Of a stretch of 64,000 nucleotides of DNA, positions 24,435-34,754 are shown piece after piece; position 1 is the first letter of the stretch; each line of letters begins with the position of its first letter. The DNA comes from Arthrobacter sp. TPD3018 (lineage in GTDB: Bacteria; Pseudomonadota; Alphaproteobacteria; Sphingomonadales; Sphingomonadaceae). Where the stretch lies: the NCBI GenBank assembly GCA_003075315.1, contig QDFQ01000003.1, positions 124,001 to 188,000 on the forward strand, read 5' to 3'. The notes below the pieces were generated by a model. It had not been told where the DNA came from. It saw only the letters and a list, made by a program, of their open reading frames with translations, and ran no database searches. The translations under genes and the position numbers were made by a program.

Positions 24435-25204
24435 TGCGCCACCCTCCATGCGATGGGCTGAAACACGTAGCGAGTCTCTCGCGACGAGGGTTCGAACGTG
24501 GCGCGCGCCGTCATAATCCGGCACGTCGTCGCATCGAGCGACGGCGAACGCGAACTCACCACCACCTTGCAGTCCCGCGGCCGCCCCTTGGGATCGATCG
24601 TCAGCAGGATCTTCACCGTGCCCGATTCGCCATTGCGCAGCGCTTCAGGCGGATAGTCCGAATAGCTGATCCAGCTACCGGAGTTATTCGGACCGGAGGT
24701 GTCGATCATCGCATCGGGGTCCGCGCCCCAGGATGTCAGCAGCGTGCGGCCGCACGTCTTGGCAGCCGCGATCGCCTTGTCGATGCCATGGATCGGCACG
24801 GACAAGGGCGACGCGAACGGCCCCTGGATCGTCAGCGTGTCGCCCGCCGCCATCGCGGCCCAGCCGTCCTGGCCGACCCCGATTTCGATCGCCGCCCGCG
24901 CGTCCTTCGATCTGCGGGCAAACCATATCGGCCGCAGCGTCGCGCCGCCCGGGGCGACGGTCATCGTGGCAGTGCCGAAAGTCCCCTTCGTCGCAACGCC
25001 GGGAACGAGCAGGACGATATAACCGGTGCCGGTCACCGGACTTGCATCGACGGCAAGGAACGACTTGACCGGGCCGGACCCGAACTGTCGGTTGATGATG
25101 CACTGTTCGGGGCTGTAGTCCACACCCCACTTGCCTGCCGCATCTGTACTGCCGACCGAAGGTACGGCGGCCTGCAACGCCAGCGCGACCAGTCCGATCA
25201 TCAT
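24431..25204 (-). CDS. Exported protein with a TonB C-terminal-like domain, copy 1
   Basis: A 257-residue exported protein sharing its whole architecture with the next gene: signal peptide (MIGLVALALQAAVPSVG), KWGVDYSPEQCIINRQFGSG, KTCGRTLLTSWGADPDAMID and the TonB-C segment YSDYPPEALRNGESGTVKIL with DPKGRPRDCKVVVSS. The pair is a tandem duplication that has diverged substantially. The gene is divergent from the S9 peptidase; the 149-base gap between them holds no promoter I can call with confidence. Confidence 0.72.
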   Translation of the reverse strand: MMIGLVALALQAAVPSVGSTDAAGKWGVDYSPEQCIINRQFGSGPVKSFLAVDASPVTGTGYIVLLVPGVATKGTFGTATMTVAPGGATLRPIWFARRSKDARAAIEIGVGQDGWAAMAAGDTLTIQGPFASPLSVPIHGIDKAIAAAKTCGRTLLTSWGADPDAMIDTSGPNNSGSWISYSDYPPEALRNGESGTVKILLTIDPKGRPRDCKVVVSSRSPSLDATTCRIMTARATFEPSSRETRYVFQPIAWRVAQ

Positions 25205-25353
25205 GCGTAACCCCCAGTATTTTTCGCGAGCCTAGCATTGCGGCGCGCCGCTGCAACGGGATGCCACTGGCAGAACGATCGCGTCTCGCCTAAAACCTGC
25301 CGCCGCGCACCGCGAAAACGGCGTCGGGCGCAAGTATTGGGGGGAAGATTGGT

Positions 25354-27372
25354 ATGCGTATCGTGCTGGGCGGCGTGGCGGTGTTGGCGTTGGCGATCGG
25401 CGGGGCGGGCGCGTTGCGCGCGCAGACGGGGGCCGGTGCCGTCGACGCACGCGCATTTGGCGCGCGTGAGGATGTCCGGCAGGTCAGCATTTCCCCCGAC
25501 GGCAAGCGGCTCGCGATGGTTCGCGCCGCGGCGGGGGCGGGCACCGCGCTCTACGTCGCCGATCTTACCGGCGACGCGACGCCCAGACCGATCCTCACCT
25601 CGAGCGGCCGGCCCGATCAGCTGACGGGGTGCAGCTGGTCGACCGCGACGCGGCTCGTCTGCAATATCTCGACGCTGATGACGACCAACGGCATGCGGCT
25701 GGGCTACAGCCGCGTGCTGACGCTCAACGCCGACGGCAGCGACATGAAGCCTTTGTCCGGCGAGACCCGCGATCGCATCGACGGCTTCGGCCAGTTCGGC
25801 GGCGGCATCATCGATTTCCTTGCCGATGACGCGGCGGGCGGCGATGCGAAAGGCGGCTCGGTGCTGATGACGCGCGATTACGGTGCGCAGATGACCACCG
25901 GCTCGATCACTGCCTCCACCGCGTCGGGCCTGGGTGTCGAGCGCGTCGACACGACGACGCTGCGCCGCCAGCAGGTCGAACGCCCCAGCGGTCGCGCGAG
26001 CGAATATATCACCGACGGCCACGGCACCGTCCGCATCATGGGCATCACCGCCGCCAGCGACAGCGGCATGCTGCGCGGCCGCACGACCTACATGTACCGC
26101 AAGGCGGGCGATCGCAGCTGGCAGCCGCTGTCCGTGGTCAACGACGATGGCGGCGTATCGCACGGCTTCGATCCCTATGCCGTCGATCGCGACGCCAATG
26201 TCGCCTACGGCTTCGACGATCACGGTGGGCGCCAGGCGCTGTACCGCGTCGCGCTCGACGGCAGCCTGAAGCGCGAACTGGTGCTCGACCGCCCCGACGT
26301 CGACGTCGATTCGCTCATCCGCATCGGCCGTCAGCAGCGCGTCGTCGGCGCCAGCTTCGCGACCGACCGGCGCGAACGCGTGATCTTCGATCCCGCACTG
26401 AAGGCGCTCGCCGCCTCGCTCGGCCGCGCCTTGCCGAAACAGCCGATCGTCAGCATCGTCGATGCCAGCGCCGACGAACAGAAATTGGTGCTGTTCGCCG
26501 GCAGCGACGTCGATCCCGGCAGCTTCTACCTGTTCGATCGCACCGCGAAGAAGCTGTCGCCGATCCTGTCGGTGCGCCCGCCGCTTGGCGGTCGTACGCT
26601 CGCCAGCGTCAGGCCGATCAGCTTCAAGGCGGCGGACGGCACGATGATCCCCGCCTATCTCACGCTGCCCGCCGGCAGCAGCGGCAAGGGGCTACCCGCG
26701 ATCGTCCTGCCGCACGGCGGCCCCGGCGATCGCGACGAATGGGGCTTCGACTGGCTGCCACAGTTCTTCGCCGCACGTGGCTATGCGGTGCTCCAGCCCA
26801 ATTTCCGTGGCTCGACCGGCTATGGCGCGGCGTGGTTCCAGAAGAACGGCTTCCAGTCGTGGCGCACCGCGATCGGCGACGTCAACGATGCCGGCCGCTA
26901 TCTGGTGTCGACCGGCATCGCCGCGCCCGACAAGCTCGCGATCGTCGGCTGGTCCTATGGCGGCTATGCGGCGCTGCAATCGGCGGTGCTCGACCCTGCG
27001 CTGTTCAAGGCGATCGTCGCGATCGCGCCGGTCACCGACCTGGAAACGTTGCGCGGCGAACATCGCAACTTCACCAATTTCGAACTGGTCGACGGCTTCA
27101 TCGGCCACGGCGCCCATATCCGTGACGGCTCGCCCGCGCAGAACGTCGATCGTATCGCCGCGCCGGTGCTGCTGTTCCACGGCGACCTCGACCAGAATGT
27201 CGGCATCGGCGAATCGCGCCTGATGGCCAGCAAGCTGCGGGGGGCGGGCAAGCCCGTGACCTTCGTCGAATATAAGGGCCTCACCCACCAGCTCGACGAT
27301 AGCGACGTGCGCACCGACATGCTCGGCAAGAGCGACGCCTTCCTGCGCACCGCTCTGCATATCGCAGGCTGA
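25354..27372 (+). CDS. S9 family serine peptidase (prolyl oligopeptidase/acylaminoacyl peptidase type)
   Basis: A 672-residue exported peptidase. After a signal peptide (MRIVLGGVAVLALAIGGAGALRA, partial) comes a beta-propeller region with VSISPDGKRLAMVR, then a C-terminal alpha/beta hydrolase domain. The catalytic triad is visible: Ser534 in GWSYGG, Asp613 in HGDLDQNV and His645 in LTHQL. LPHGGPGDRDEWGFDW is the oxyanion-region motif. Such enzymes cleave short peptides in the periplasm. GGGGGGAAG precedes the ATG. It converges on the TonB receptor with a shared terminator. Confidence 0.92.
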   Translation: MRIVLGGVAVLALAIGGAGALRAQTGAGAVDARAFGAREDVRQVSISPDGKRLAMVRAAAGAGTALYVADLTGDATPRPILTSSGRPDQLTGCSWSTATRLVCNISTLMTTNGMRLGYSRVLTLNADGSDMKPLSGETRDRIDGFGQFGGGIIDFLADDAAGGDAKGGSVLMTRDYGAQMTTGSITASTASGLGVERVDTTTLRRQQVERPSGRASEYITDGHGTVRIMGITAASDSGMLRGRTTYMYRKAGDRSWQPLSVVNDDGGVSHGFDPYAVDRDANVAYGFDDHGGRQALYRVALDGSLKRELVLDRPDVDVDSLIRIGRQQRVVGASFATDRRERVIFDPALKALAASLGRALPKQPIVSIVDASADEQKLVLFAGSDVDPGSFYLFDRTAKKLSPILSVRPPLGGRTLASVRPISFKAADGTMIPAYLTLPAGSSGKGLPAIVLPHGGPGDRDEWGFDWLPQFFAARGYAVLQPNFRGSTGYGAAWFQKNGFQSWRTAIGDVNDAGRYLVSTGIAAPDKLAIVGWSYGGYAALQSAVLDPALFKAIVAIAPVTDLETLRGEHRNFTNFELVDGFIGHGAHIRDGSPAQNVDRIAAPVLLFHGDLDQNVGIGESRLMASKLRGAGKPVTFVEYKGLTHQLDDSDVRTDMLGKSDAFLRTALHIAG

Positions 27373-27379
27373 GAGGATC

Positions 27380-27412
27380 GGGAGCCAGCCCCTGTGGCCG
27401 GCTCCCCCTTTT
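27380..27412. terminator. Bidirectional hairpin terminator between S9 peptidase and TonB receptor
   Basis: GGGAGCC (27380-27386) pairs with GGCTCCC (27400-27406), extended by three more pairs across a mismatch, with a five-base loop and TTTT after it. It lies eight bases after one stop codon and three before the other. Confidence 0.75.
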
Positions 27413-27415
27413 GCC

Positions 27416-29425
27416 TCAGTTGGTCGCGATGCGCAGCGTCGCCATCAGGCGGCGGCCCGGCATCACCACCAGGTCCTTGTTCAGCGCGGTGCTCAGCCGC
27501 TGCGTGTCGTTGGTCAGGTTCTGGCCGACCAGCGCGATCTCCATATTGGGATGCGAGGCGAACGGCCGCACCGCCAGCTGGCCGTCCAATGCGACATAGC
27601 CCGGCGTCGGCGTATCGAACACGCCCGCCTTGTCTTGGCGGCCGGCGTAGATCAGGTTGAACCCGGCATCCAGCCGGTCGCCGGTCCAGTTCAGCCCGCC
27701 ACCGACGCGATAGGGCGGGATGCGCGGCACGTTATTGCCGTCGTCCAGCGTCGCGCGCGTATAATCGGCCAGCACGTTGAACCGATATACGCCGTGCGAC
27801 GTGTGAACCAGGTCGTAGCTCGCCTCACCCTCGAACCCGCGGAAATGCGCGCCCTGCTGGCGGTAGTTCAGCTCGCGCAGATCGTGGTCGTCGTCCTGCG
27901 TCGCCTGGCACGCGCCGTCGTCGGTGCAATACAGTCCGGTCAGGTCGCCGTAGATATAGTTTTTGAACCACGAACTGTAGACGCTGCCGTCGAAGCGGAA
28001 CTTGCCCGACCGGATGCGCAGCGTGCCCTCCAGCGAATTGGCGCGCTCGATCTTCAGCCGCGGATCGCCCGTTTCGAACGTGTTCGGCCCGTCATGCCCG
28101 CCGCGCGCGAACAATTCGGTCAGCGCCGGCGCGCGGCCGGTGCTGGAGAAGGTGACGCCCAGCTTCACCGCGGGGCTGACCGTGTACAGCGCGCCGATCG
28201 CACCGCTCAGCGGCGTGTAGCGCGGCGTGGCGGCGACGTTCGACGCCGGCGTGCCGGTCAGATGCACCTGCTCTATCCGGCCCGACGCCTCGACGTGCAG
28301 CGGCCCGGCGATCTTCGTGTCGGTGAAGACGTATCCCGCGATGCTCTCCATCGTCGCGGGGAACAGGTACGAGCTGTCGTCGCCCACCGCCGAGAAGTTG
28401 CGGTGCTGATATTCGACGCCCAGCGCGGTATTGTCGATGAAGCCGATCCGGTTGGTCAGCAGCTCGGCGCGCGCATTATATTCCTTGTTGCGGAACGTCG
28501 TGTCGATCGTGCCGTCCGGCTCCTTTTCGTCGTGGCTGTAATTGGCGTAGCTGCCATCCAGGCTCAGCGACTTGAGCAGGCCCGATCCCAGCGCGAACGA
28601 CGATCGCGTCATCACCTTGGTCTGGCGCATGTCGATATACGTGGTGTCGCTGGGGATGCCGTATTGCGCGTCATATTGCGTGATCGCCGCGCCGACGTGG
28701 CTGTCCTTGTTGCTCCCGAAGAAATACGACCCGCCGACCGATCCGCCGAAGCCCTTGAAGAAGCTGTTCTGCTGGACGCCGAGCGGGGTGTCGTAATTGC
28801 CCTCGTGGCGGCCGAAGCCATCGGCGTGCAGCGCCAGGTCGCCGACCGTCGCATCGACCAGCGCCGCGCCCTGATACAGGTCGGAGACGGTGCCATAGGT
28901 GCCGTTGACCTCGCCCGAAAACGGCCGGTCGGACAGGTGCATCGGCACGCGATCGTTCAGCACGTTGACCACGCCGCCGATCGCCTGGCTGCCGTAGCGC
29001 AGCGTGCCCGCGCCGCGCACCACCTCGATGCTGCGCGCGGCGAGCGGATCGATCGGCATGCCATGGTCAGGCCCGATGTCGGAGACGTCGGAGGAGCTCA
29101 GCCCGTCTTCCAGGATGCGCACCCGCGTCGCGTCCATGCCGCGGATGATCGGGCGGCTGGCGCCGGTCGCGAAGCCGGTCGCGGCGATGCCGGGCACCTT
29201 GGCCAGCGCATCGGAAATGCTCGCACCGCCGGCCTTCAGGATGTCCTCGGCATCCACCTTGGCAGAGATGGCGGGCGTATCGTCGCGATCGTGCTGGATC
29301 GGGCTGGCGGTCACGATGATGTCGCGGCCGGTATCGGCTGTCGGGGTGGGGGCGGCGGTCTGCGCGAGCGCGCAGGCGGGGAACAGCGCGGCGCTGGCCG
29401 CGCCGAGGAACAGGAAGGAACGCAT
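27416..29425 (-). CDS. TonB-dependent receptor, ZnuD-like
   Basis: A 669-residue outer-membrane receptor that would import a metal or metal complex using TonB energy. The signal peptide ends at ALAQ (residue 22), a TonB box-like DIIVTAS follows, then a plug with GGASISDALAKVPGIAA and IEVVRGAGTLRYGSQAIGGV. The barrel has TFETGDPRLKIERANSLEGT and HFRGFEGEASYDL, patterns I associate with zinc receptors of the ZnuD type; a loop carries a Cys pair (YCTDDGACQ) and an Asp/His stretch. It ends in IATN without the usual terminal aromatic. ATG 29425 fits the signal peptide. A DUF2946-like gene lies 67 bases upstream on the same strand, common beside metal receptors. Confidence 0.85.
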   Translation of the reverse strand: MRSFLFLGAASAALFPACALAQTAAPTPTADTGRDIIVTASPIQHDRDDTPAISAKVDAEDILKAGGASISDALAKVPGIAATGFATGASRPIIRGMDATRVRILEDGLSSSDVSDIGPDHGMPIDPLAARSIEVVRGAGTLRYGSQAIGGVVNVLNDRVPMHLSDRPFSGEVNGTYGTVSDLYQGAALVDATVGDLALHADGFGRHEGNYDTPLGVQQNSFFKGFGGSVGGSYFFGSNKDSHVGAAITQYDAQYGIPSDTTYIDMRQTKVMTRSSFALGSGLLKSLSLDGSYANYSHDEKEPDGTIDTTFRNKEYNARAELLTNRIGFIDNTALGVEYQHRNFSAVGDDSSYLFPATMESIAGYVFTDTKIAGPLHVEASGRIEQVHLTGTPASNVAATPRYTPLSGAIGALYTVSPAVKLGVTFSSTGRAPALTELFARGGHDGPNTFETGDPRLKIERANSLEGTLRIRSGKFRFDGSVYSSWFKNYIYGDLTGLYCTDDGACQATQDDDHDLRELNYRQQGAHFRGFEGEASYDLVHTSHGVYRFNVLADYTRATLDDGNNVPRIPPYRVGGGLNWTGDRLDAGFNLIYAGRQDKAGVFDTPTPGYVALDGQLAVRPFASHPNMEIALVGQNLTNDTQRLSTALNKDLVVMPGRRLMATLRIATN

Positions 29426-29492
29426 CGACGTCTCCGGGAAATCGGGCACAGGCGCGCATCGGCCGCACTCGGCGACGCGCGAGGGGTAGGGA

Positions 29493-29855
29493 TCAGAGCG
29501 GAGAGTCGATCGGCGGCGCACGACTGCGCCAGCCATGGCCGCGCGGCGCGGGCAGGGGATATGCGGCTACGGCGTGGACCGGCCTGATCGCCGCCGCGGG
29601 CACCGCCGCGATCGCCGTCGGCACCGCATCGGGCAGCAGCGGTTCGAACGCCGCACGCGCATAACAGAGCGCGCAATCCGCGTCCGCCGTCGCCAGCGTC
29701 GTCGACCGGTCCGTGCCGTCGCGCGCGGTGGCATGCAGCGGATGGACATGCGCCTGCGCGATGCCGCCGCCGCCCAGCAGCGCGCACAGCGCCAGCAGCG
29801 CAAGCATCAGCACGCCCGGCTGCGGCCGGCGCTGGCAGGGTCGCGTGTGTCTCAT
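29493..29855 (-). CDS. Small exported DUF2946-like protein, probably metal-related
   Basis: A 120-residue protein with a hydrophobic N-terminal segment (VLMLALLALCALLGGGGIAQA) followed by HVHPLH and, 25 residues on, a CALC (CxxC) motif. This His-then-CxxC layout after one hydrophobic segment resembles DUF2946 proteins, which often sit beside TonB receptors or copper/zinc genes. The C-terminal half is Pro/Ala-rich. ATG 29855 is preferred to 29879 because its N-terminus is short and basic. It is probably cotranscribed with the receptor; a metal-binding role is inferred. Confidence 0.6.
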   Translation of the reverse strand: MRHTRPCQRRPQPGVLMLALLALCALLGGGGIAQAHVHPLHATARDGTDRSTTLATADADCALCYARAAFEPLLPDAVPTAIAAVPAAAIRPVHAVAAYPLPAPRGHGWRSRAPPIDSPL

Positions 29856-29904
29856 CCCGCCCCGTCCCGACACGAGCAAAGCTGTCTAAAAGCTGAACAA
29901 GAGA

Positions 29905-29928
29905 CAACATATCATCCTTGTCATGTTG
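29905..29928 (-). promoter_or_regulatory. Candidate operator, inverted repeat CAACAT-N12-ATGTTG
   Basis: Two perfect inverted hexamers lie 50-75 bases upstream of the DUF2946-like start. The position fits an operator for the DUF2946/TonB receptor unit and a Zur-type regulator would make sense, but the sequence does not clearly match a Zur box known to me. The rest of the gap to 30106 shows nothing recognised. Confidence 0.35.
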
Positions 29929-30105
29929 CCATGCGCGTAAACGGCTGAAATTGCTCGACGGGCGTGAAAGCCATCCCCCATCGTCATCCGCTGTCATCAT
30001 GCGGTCGCACGCCACGCGCAGAGTGTGCCGTCATCGGATTCGAACCGTTCCGGACAGGGCGCTCCCCTGCTACGATCGTGTCGAACCGCAAGGGGACCCA
30101 AGGCC

Positions 30106-31812
30106 ATGATCCGCGCCCGCTGCCACGCCGTCCTGCTCGCCTGCACGATGGCGAGTCCCGCCGTAGCCCAGCAGGCGACGATCGCGCCCACGCCTGTGGC
30201 CAAGGCCGGCGACAAGGCTCCCGGCCCGGACATCGTCGTGCAGGGGCTGAAAGACCGCAAGCGGGGCACGTGGCGCCGGGCCGATGGCGCGCATGTCGTC
30301 GTGTACAGCAAGGGGAGCGCCGACGAGCTGAGCCGCGTCACCCGCAACATCGAACGGCTGCACCAGCTGCTGACCCGTCTGTACCGGCGGGGCGGCGGCG
30401 CCGACGACATGGTCCGGCCGCAGATCACGCTGCTCGATCCCGACACTGATCTGTCGAGCCTGGGTCTGCAGAATGCGCGCTGGCAGCAGGGGCCGTTCAT
30501 GGCGCCCTTCGCAACCACCGTCTATTACGACCCGCGCGAGGATGGCGAGGTGATGGCCGTGTCGCGCCGCGATACGTCGATCAAGCTCAATACCGTGCGT
30601 GCCTTCAACGAGGATTGCGACGACGTCGTCCAGAATGCCGGGACCGACGCGGTCGCGCTGTGTTCGAAGATGGCAGCGCGTCGTGATCCGCTGGGCGTGG
30701 CGTGGGAACGCTCGCTTTATGCGGCCTACGCCGAACGCTTCATCCTCACCTATGCGCCGGCCAGCGATCCGCGCTGGTATCTGGATGGCATCGGCGCACT
30801 CTTTTCGTCGATCGCGATCCGGCCCGATGGCGCGATCGACTATGCCCGCGTGCCCGATCGGTTCCAGCAGGTGCTGACCGCCTATGGGCCGGTCGACGTG
30901 GCGGGCGTTCTTACCGGCCGCTACCTGACCGATAGCGGTGATGCCGCGCGCTGGTCGCCCTATCACGCCTGGCTGGTGAGTCACTTCTTCCTCTATTCGC
31001 CGCTGTCGCAGCAGCGCAGCGACCAGTTCCGGCATTACATGGCCGCGGTGCGGCAGGGCACATCGCTCGCCGAGGCCGCGACCGTCTTCGGCGACCTTGG
31101 CGCCTTGCAGCGCGAGATCGGCCGGTATGCGCGCCGCGACTTCGCTTACGCCCACGGCCAGGCGCCGCAGCCCGATGTGCCCCCGCCCGCCGTCACGCAA
31201 CTCTCGCCCGCAGACTCGGCGCTGGTCGAGGCGCGCCTCGCGCTGGGCGGCCGGGGCGACGGCTGGCTCGACACCGTCCGCGCGGCTACCACCGGTGTCG
31301 ACGATCCCGACGCGTTGCGCGTCGCCGCGACGGCGGAATGCGGCGGCGGACATGCCGACGCCTGCCTTGCCGCCGCCGATCGCGTGCTGGCCAGCCGCCC
31401 GGAGGATTCTGCGGCGCTTGCTTCGAAGGGGCGCGCGCTGACGCTGAAGGCGATCGCCGCAACCGGCACCGATCGTACGACCGGCCTCGCCGCCGCGCGC
31501 CAGGTCCTCGGCCGGGCGATCGCGCTCGATCGGGACGCCCCTGCGCCGCGCCTTGCCTATGTCCGCAGCTTCCTCGATGCGGGTCAGGCCCCGTCCGACG
31601 ATGCGGTGCTCGGCCTTGCGCAGGTGATCCGCCGTCTGCCCGCCGCGCCGATGCCGCGGCTCCTCCTCGCCGAATCGCTGGTGAAGCAGGGCAAGGCGGA
31701 TCTGGCCGGGCGGGTCGCCTTCACGCTGACCCACGGCCCGTTCGATTCCCCCGAACGGCGTGCCGCGACGGCGCTGTTCGCTTCGACCGGCACCGCGGCA
31801 CACGGCAGCTAA
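30106..31812 (+). CDS. Secreted TPR-like protein of unknown function
   Basis: A 568-residue exported protein with a signal peptide (cleavage near AVAQQ, residue 22). The mature start contains PDIVVQG (41-47), the same motif as in other secreted sphingomonad proteins. The first 400 residues have a peptidase MA-like layout with YAAYAERFILTYAPASDPRWYLDGIGALF but no HExxH motif, so no catalysis is claimed. From about 430 on, Ala-rich helical repeats (ACLAAADRVLASRPEDSAAL) look like TPRs. ATG 30106 has AAGGGG upstream. Codon use looks ordinary. Confidence 0.65.
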   Translation: MIRARCHAVLLACTMASPAVAQQATIAPTPVAKAGDKAPGPDIVVQGLKDRKRGTWRRADGAHVVVYSKGSADELSRVTRNIERLHQLLTRLYRRGGGADDMVRPQITLLDPDTDLSSLGLQNARWQQGPFMAPFATTVYYDPREDGEVMAVSRRDTSIKLNTVRAFNEDCDDVVQNAGTDAVALCSKMAARRDPLGVAWERSLYAAYAERFILTYAPASDPRWYLDGIGALFSSIAIRPDGAIDYARVPDRFQQVLTAYGPVDVAGVLTGRYLTDSGDAARWSPYHAWLVSHFFLYSPLSQQRSDQFRHYMAAVRQGTSLAEAATVFGDLGALQREIGRYARRDFAYAHGQAPQPDVPPPAVTQLSPADSALVEARLALGGRGDGWLDTVRAATTGVDDPDALRVAATAECGGGHADACLAAADRVLASRPEDSAALASKGRALTLKAIAATGTDRTTGLAAARQVLGRAIALDRDAPAPRLAYVRSFLDAGQAPSDDAVLGLAQVIRRLPAAPMPRLLLAESLVKQGKADLAGRVAFTLTHGPFDSPERRAATALFASTGTAAHGS

Positions 31813-31890
31813 GTCGTCGCTTTTCGGGCCAGCGCGACGAGCCGCGCCAAAACGTCGACGACTTTCTTCGGTTCCCGTCCCGCCGATCTC

Positions 31891-31919
31891 TTGACGGCTC
31901 CCGGCCCGCGCCACATATC
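31891..31919 (+). promoter_or_regulatory. Promoter of groES-groEL
   Basis: TTGACG (31891-31896) and CATATC (31914-31919) are 17 bases apart and lie immediately before a CIRCE operator. The CTTGA...CATAT pattern could also be read by the heat-shock sigma factor RpoH. Confidence 0.65.
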
Positions 31920-31926
31920 CCGGCCG

Positions 31927-31953
31927 TTGGCACTCGCGCATCGTGAGTGCCAG
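31927..31953 (+). promoter_or_regulatory. CIRCE operator (HrcA binding site)
   Basis: TTGGCACTC, nine bases, GAGTGCCAG: 9-bp half-sites close to the CIRCE consensus TTAGCACTC-N9-GAGTGCTAA. It lies just downstream of the promoter and 36 bases before groES, the normal position for repression by HrcA. Confidence 0.92.
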
Positions 31954-31989
31954 ATTTTTGTAACACTGACTGAAAAGAGGGACTTCGCA

Positions 31990-32277
31990 ATGAACTTTCG
32001 TCCGTTGCATGACCGCGTCCTCGTCCGCCGTGTCGAGGCGGAAGAGAAGACGGCCGGCGGGATCATCATCCCCGACACCGCCAAGGAAAAGCCGCAGGAG
32101 GGCGAGGTCGTCGCCGCCGGCACCGGGCTGAAGGCCGAAGACGGCAAGGTCACGCCGCTCGACGTCAAGGCTGGCGACCGCATCCTGTTCGGCAAGTGGT
32201 CGGGCACCGAGGTGAAGGTCAACGGCGAAGACCTGCTGATCATGAAGGAAAGCGACATCCTCGGGATCGTCGGCTGA
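31990..32277 (+). CDS. groES: Co-chaperonin GroES
   Basis: A 95-residue heptameric lid of the GroEL folding chamber. [20 protein letters not shown], the mobile loop [16 protein letters not shown], and the C-terminal [13 protein letters not shown] end (here [20 protein letters not shown]) are canonical, and the length is exact. AAGAGGGA lies before the ATG. First gene of the groESL operon under CIRCE control. Confidence 0.98.
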   Translation: MNFRPLHDRVLVRRVEAEEKTAGGIIIPDTAKEKPQEGEVVAAGTGLKAEDGKVTPLDVKAGDRILFGKWSGTEVKVNGEDLLIMKESDILGIVG

Positions 32278-32285
32278 TCCGATTT

Positions 32286-34019
<1,734 letters not shown>

Positions 34020-34026
34020 TTTCGGA

Positions 34027-34051
34027 CCGGGGCAGGCCGTGCCTGCCCCGG
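34027..34051 (+). terminator. Hairpin after groEL, possible terminator without T-run
   Basis: CCGGGGCAGGC and GCCTGCCCCGG form a perfect 11-bp stem with a CGT loop seven bases after the groEL stop. No T-run follows, so it may protect the mRNA 3' end more than terminate. A second perfect hairpin (9-bp stem) lies at 34112-34132. Confidence 0.6.
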
Positions 34052-34144
34052 ACACGAAATCAGAATGGCCAGCGTACTGGCGGCCCCGCCGCCAGACACG
34101 TCTGACGTCACGACAGCGGCTCCGCCGCTGTCCGCCAAGCAAAA

Positions 34145-34180
34145 CAAGGGCCGGGGGCGCAATTCCCCGGCCCTTTGTTT
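34145..34180 (+). terminator. Rho-independent terminator of groESL
   Basis: GGGCCGGGG (34148-34156) pairs with CCCCGGCCC (34165-34173), followed by TTTGTTTG. It lies 126 bases after the groEL stop and before the next gene. Confidence 0.8.
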
Positions 34181-34276
34181 GTCTAAAGCACGGGTATGCC
34201 CCGACGGACGGCAGAGCGACGCCCGCAGACCGCTCCGACCCCGCAACCCCGCCGCGCCCCGCTCGTTACGCCGGCC

Positions 34277-34738
34277 ATGAACCACGACGCGACCCGCACC
34301 GACATTCCCGCCGACGGCGCCATCCTCGGCTACGGCCCGATGCTGCCGCTGGTCGCTGCCGGGATCGGCGCATGGCTGCTCCCGCCGCCCTGGCCATTCT
34401 GGGCGACCCATCTCGGCATCATCTGGGGTGCGCTGATCCTCGCCTTTATCGCCGGGGTGCGGCGCGGCTTCGGCTTCGGTAGTCCGGGGGCGTCGAAGCC
34501 GGTCGAGATCGTGACCTGCATCGCCTATTTCACGCTCGCCGGTCTGGCGCTGGTCGTCGAACAGGCATCGACGGCATTGCTGTTGCTGCTCGTCGGCTAT
34601 GTCGCGGCGGGCTTTCTCGATCGCCGCGCCGCGATCGCCGGTAATGCGCCGGCCTATTTTGCGGCGCTCCGGCTGCGCCAGCTGCTGATCGGCGCGGCCG
34701 GCATCGCCGCGCTGTTCGCCCGGGCCGTCATCGCCTGA
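34277..34738 (+). CDS. DUF3429-like membrane protein
   Basis: A 153-residue inner-membrane protein with about five hydrophobic segments. GAILGYGPMLPLVAAGIGAW at the start and WGALILAFIAGVRRGFGFG in the middle match the pattern of DUF3429 proteins, whose function is unknown. ATG 34277 is chosen because the upstream in-frame extension is Pro/Arg-rich and would be unusual. It is followed by the convergent manC gene after 16 bases. Confidence 0.7.
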   Translation: MNHDATRTDIPADGAILGYGPMLPLVAAGIGAWLLPPPWPFWATHLGIIWGALILAFIAGVRRGFGFGSPGASKPVEIVTCIAYFTLAGLALVVEQASTALLLLLVGYVAAGFLDRRAAIAGNAPAYFAALRLRQLLIGAAGIAALFARAVIA

Positions 34739-34754
34739 CGGCCCGGCGCGTCGC

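Noticed and set aside
29905..29928. Naming the CAACAT/ATGTTG palindrome a Zur box
   Set aside because: Half-site sequence and spacing do not match the Zur consensus I know for Alphaproteobacteria well enough.
30106..31300. Calling the secreted TPR-like protein a metallopeptidase
   Set aside because: The layout recalls MA-clan peptidases but no HExxH motif is present.
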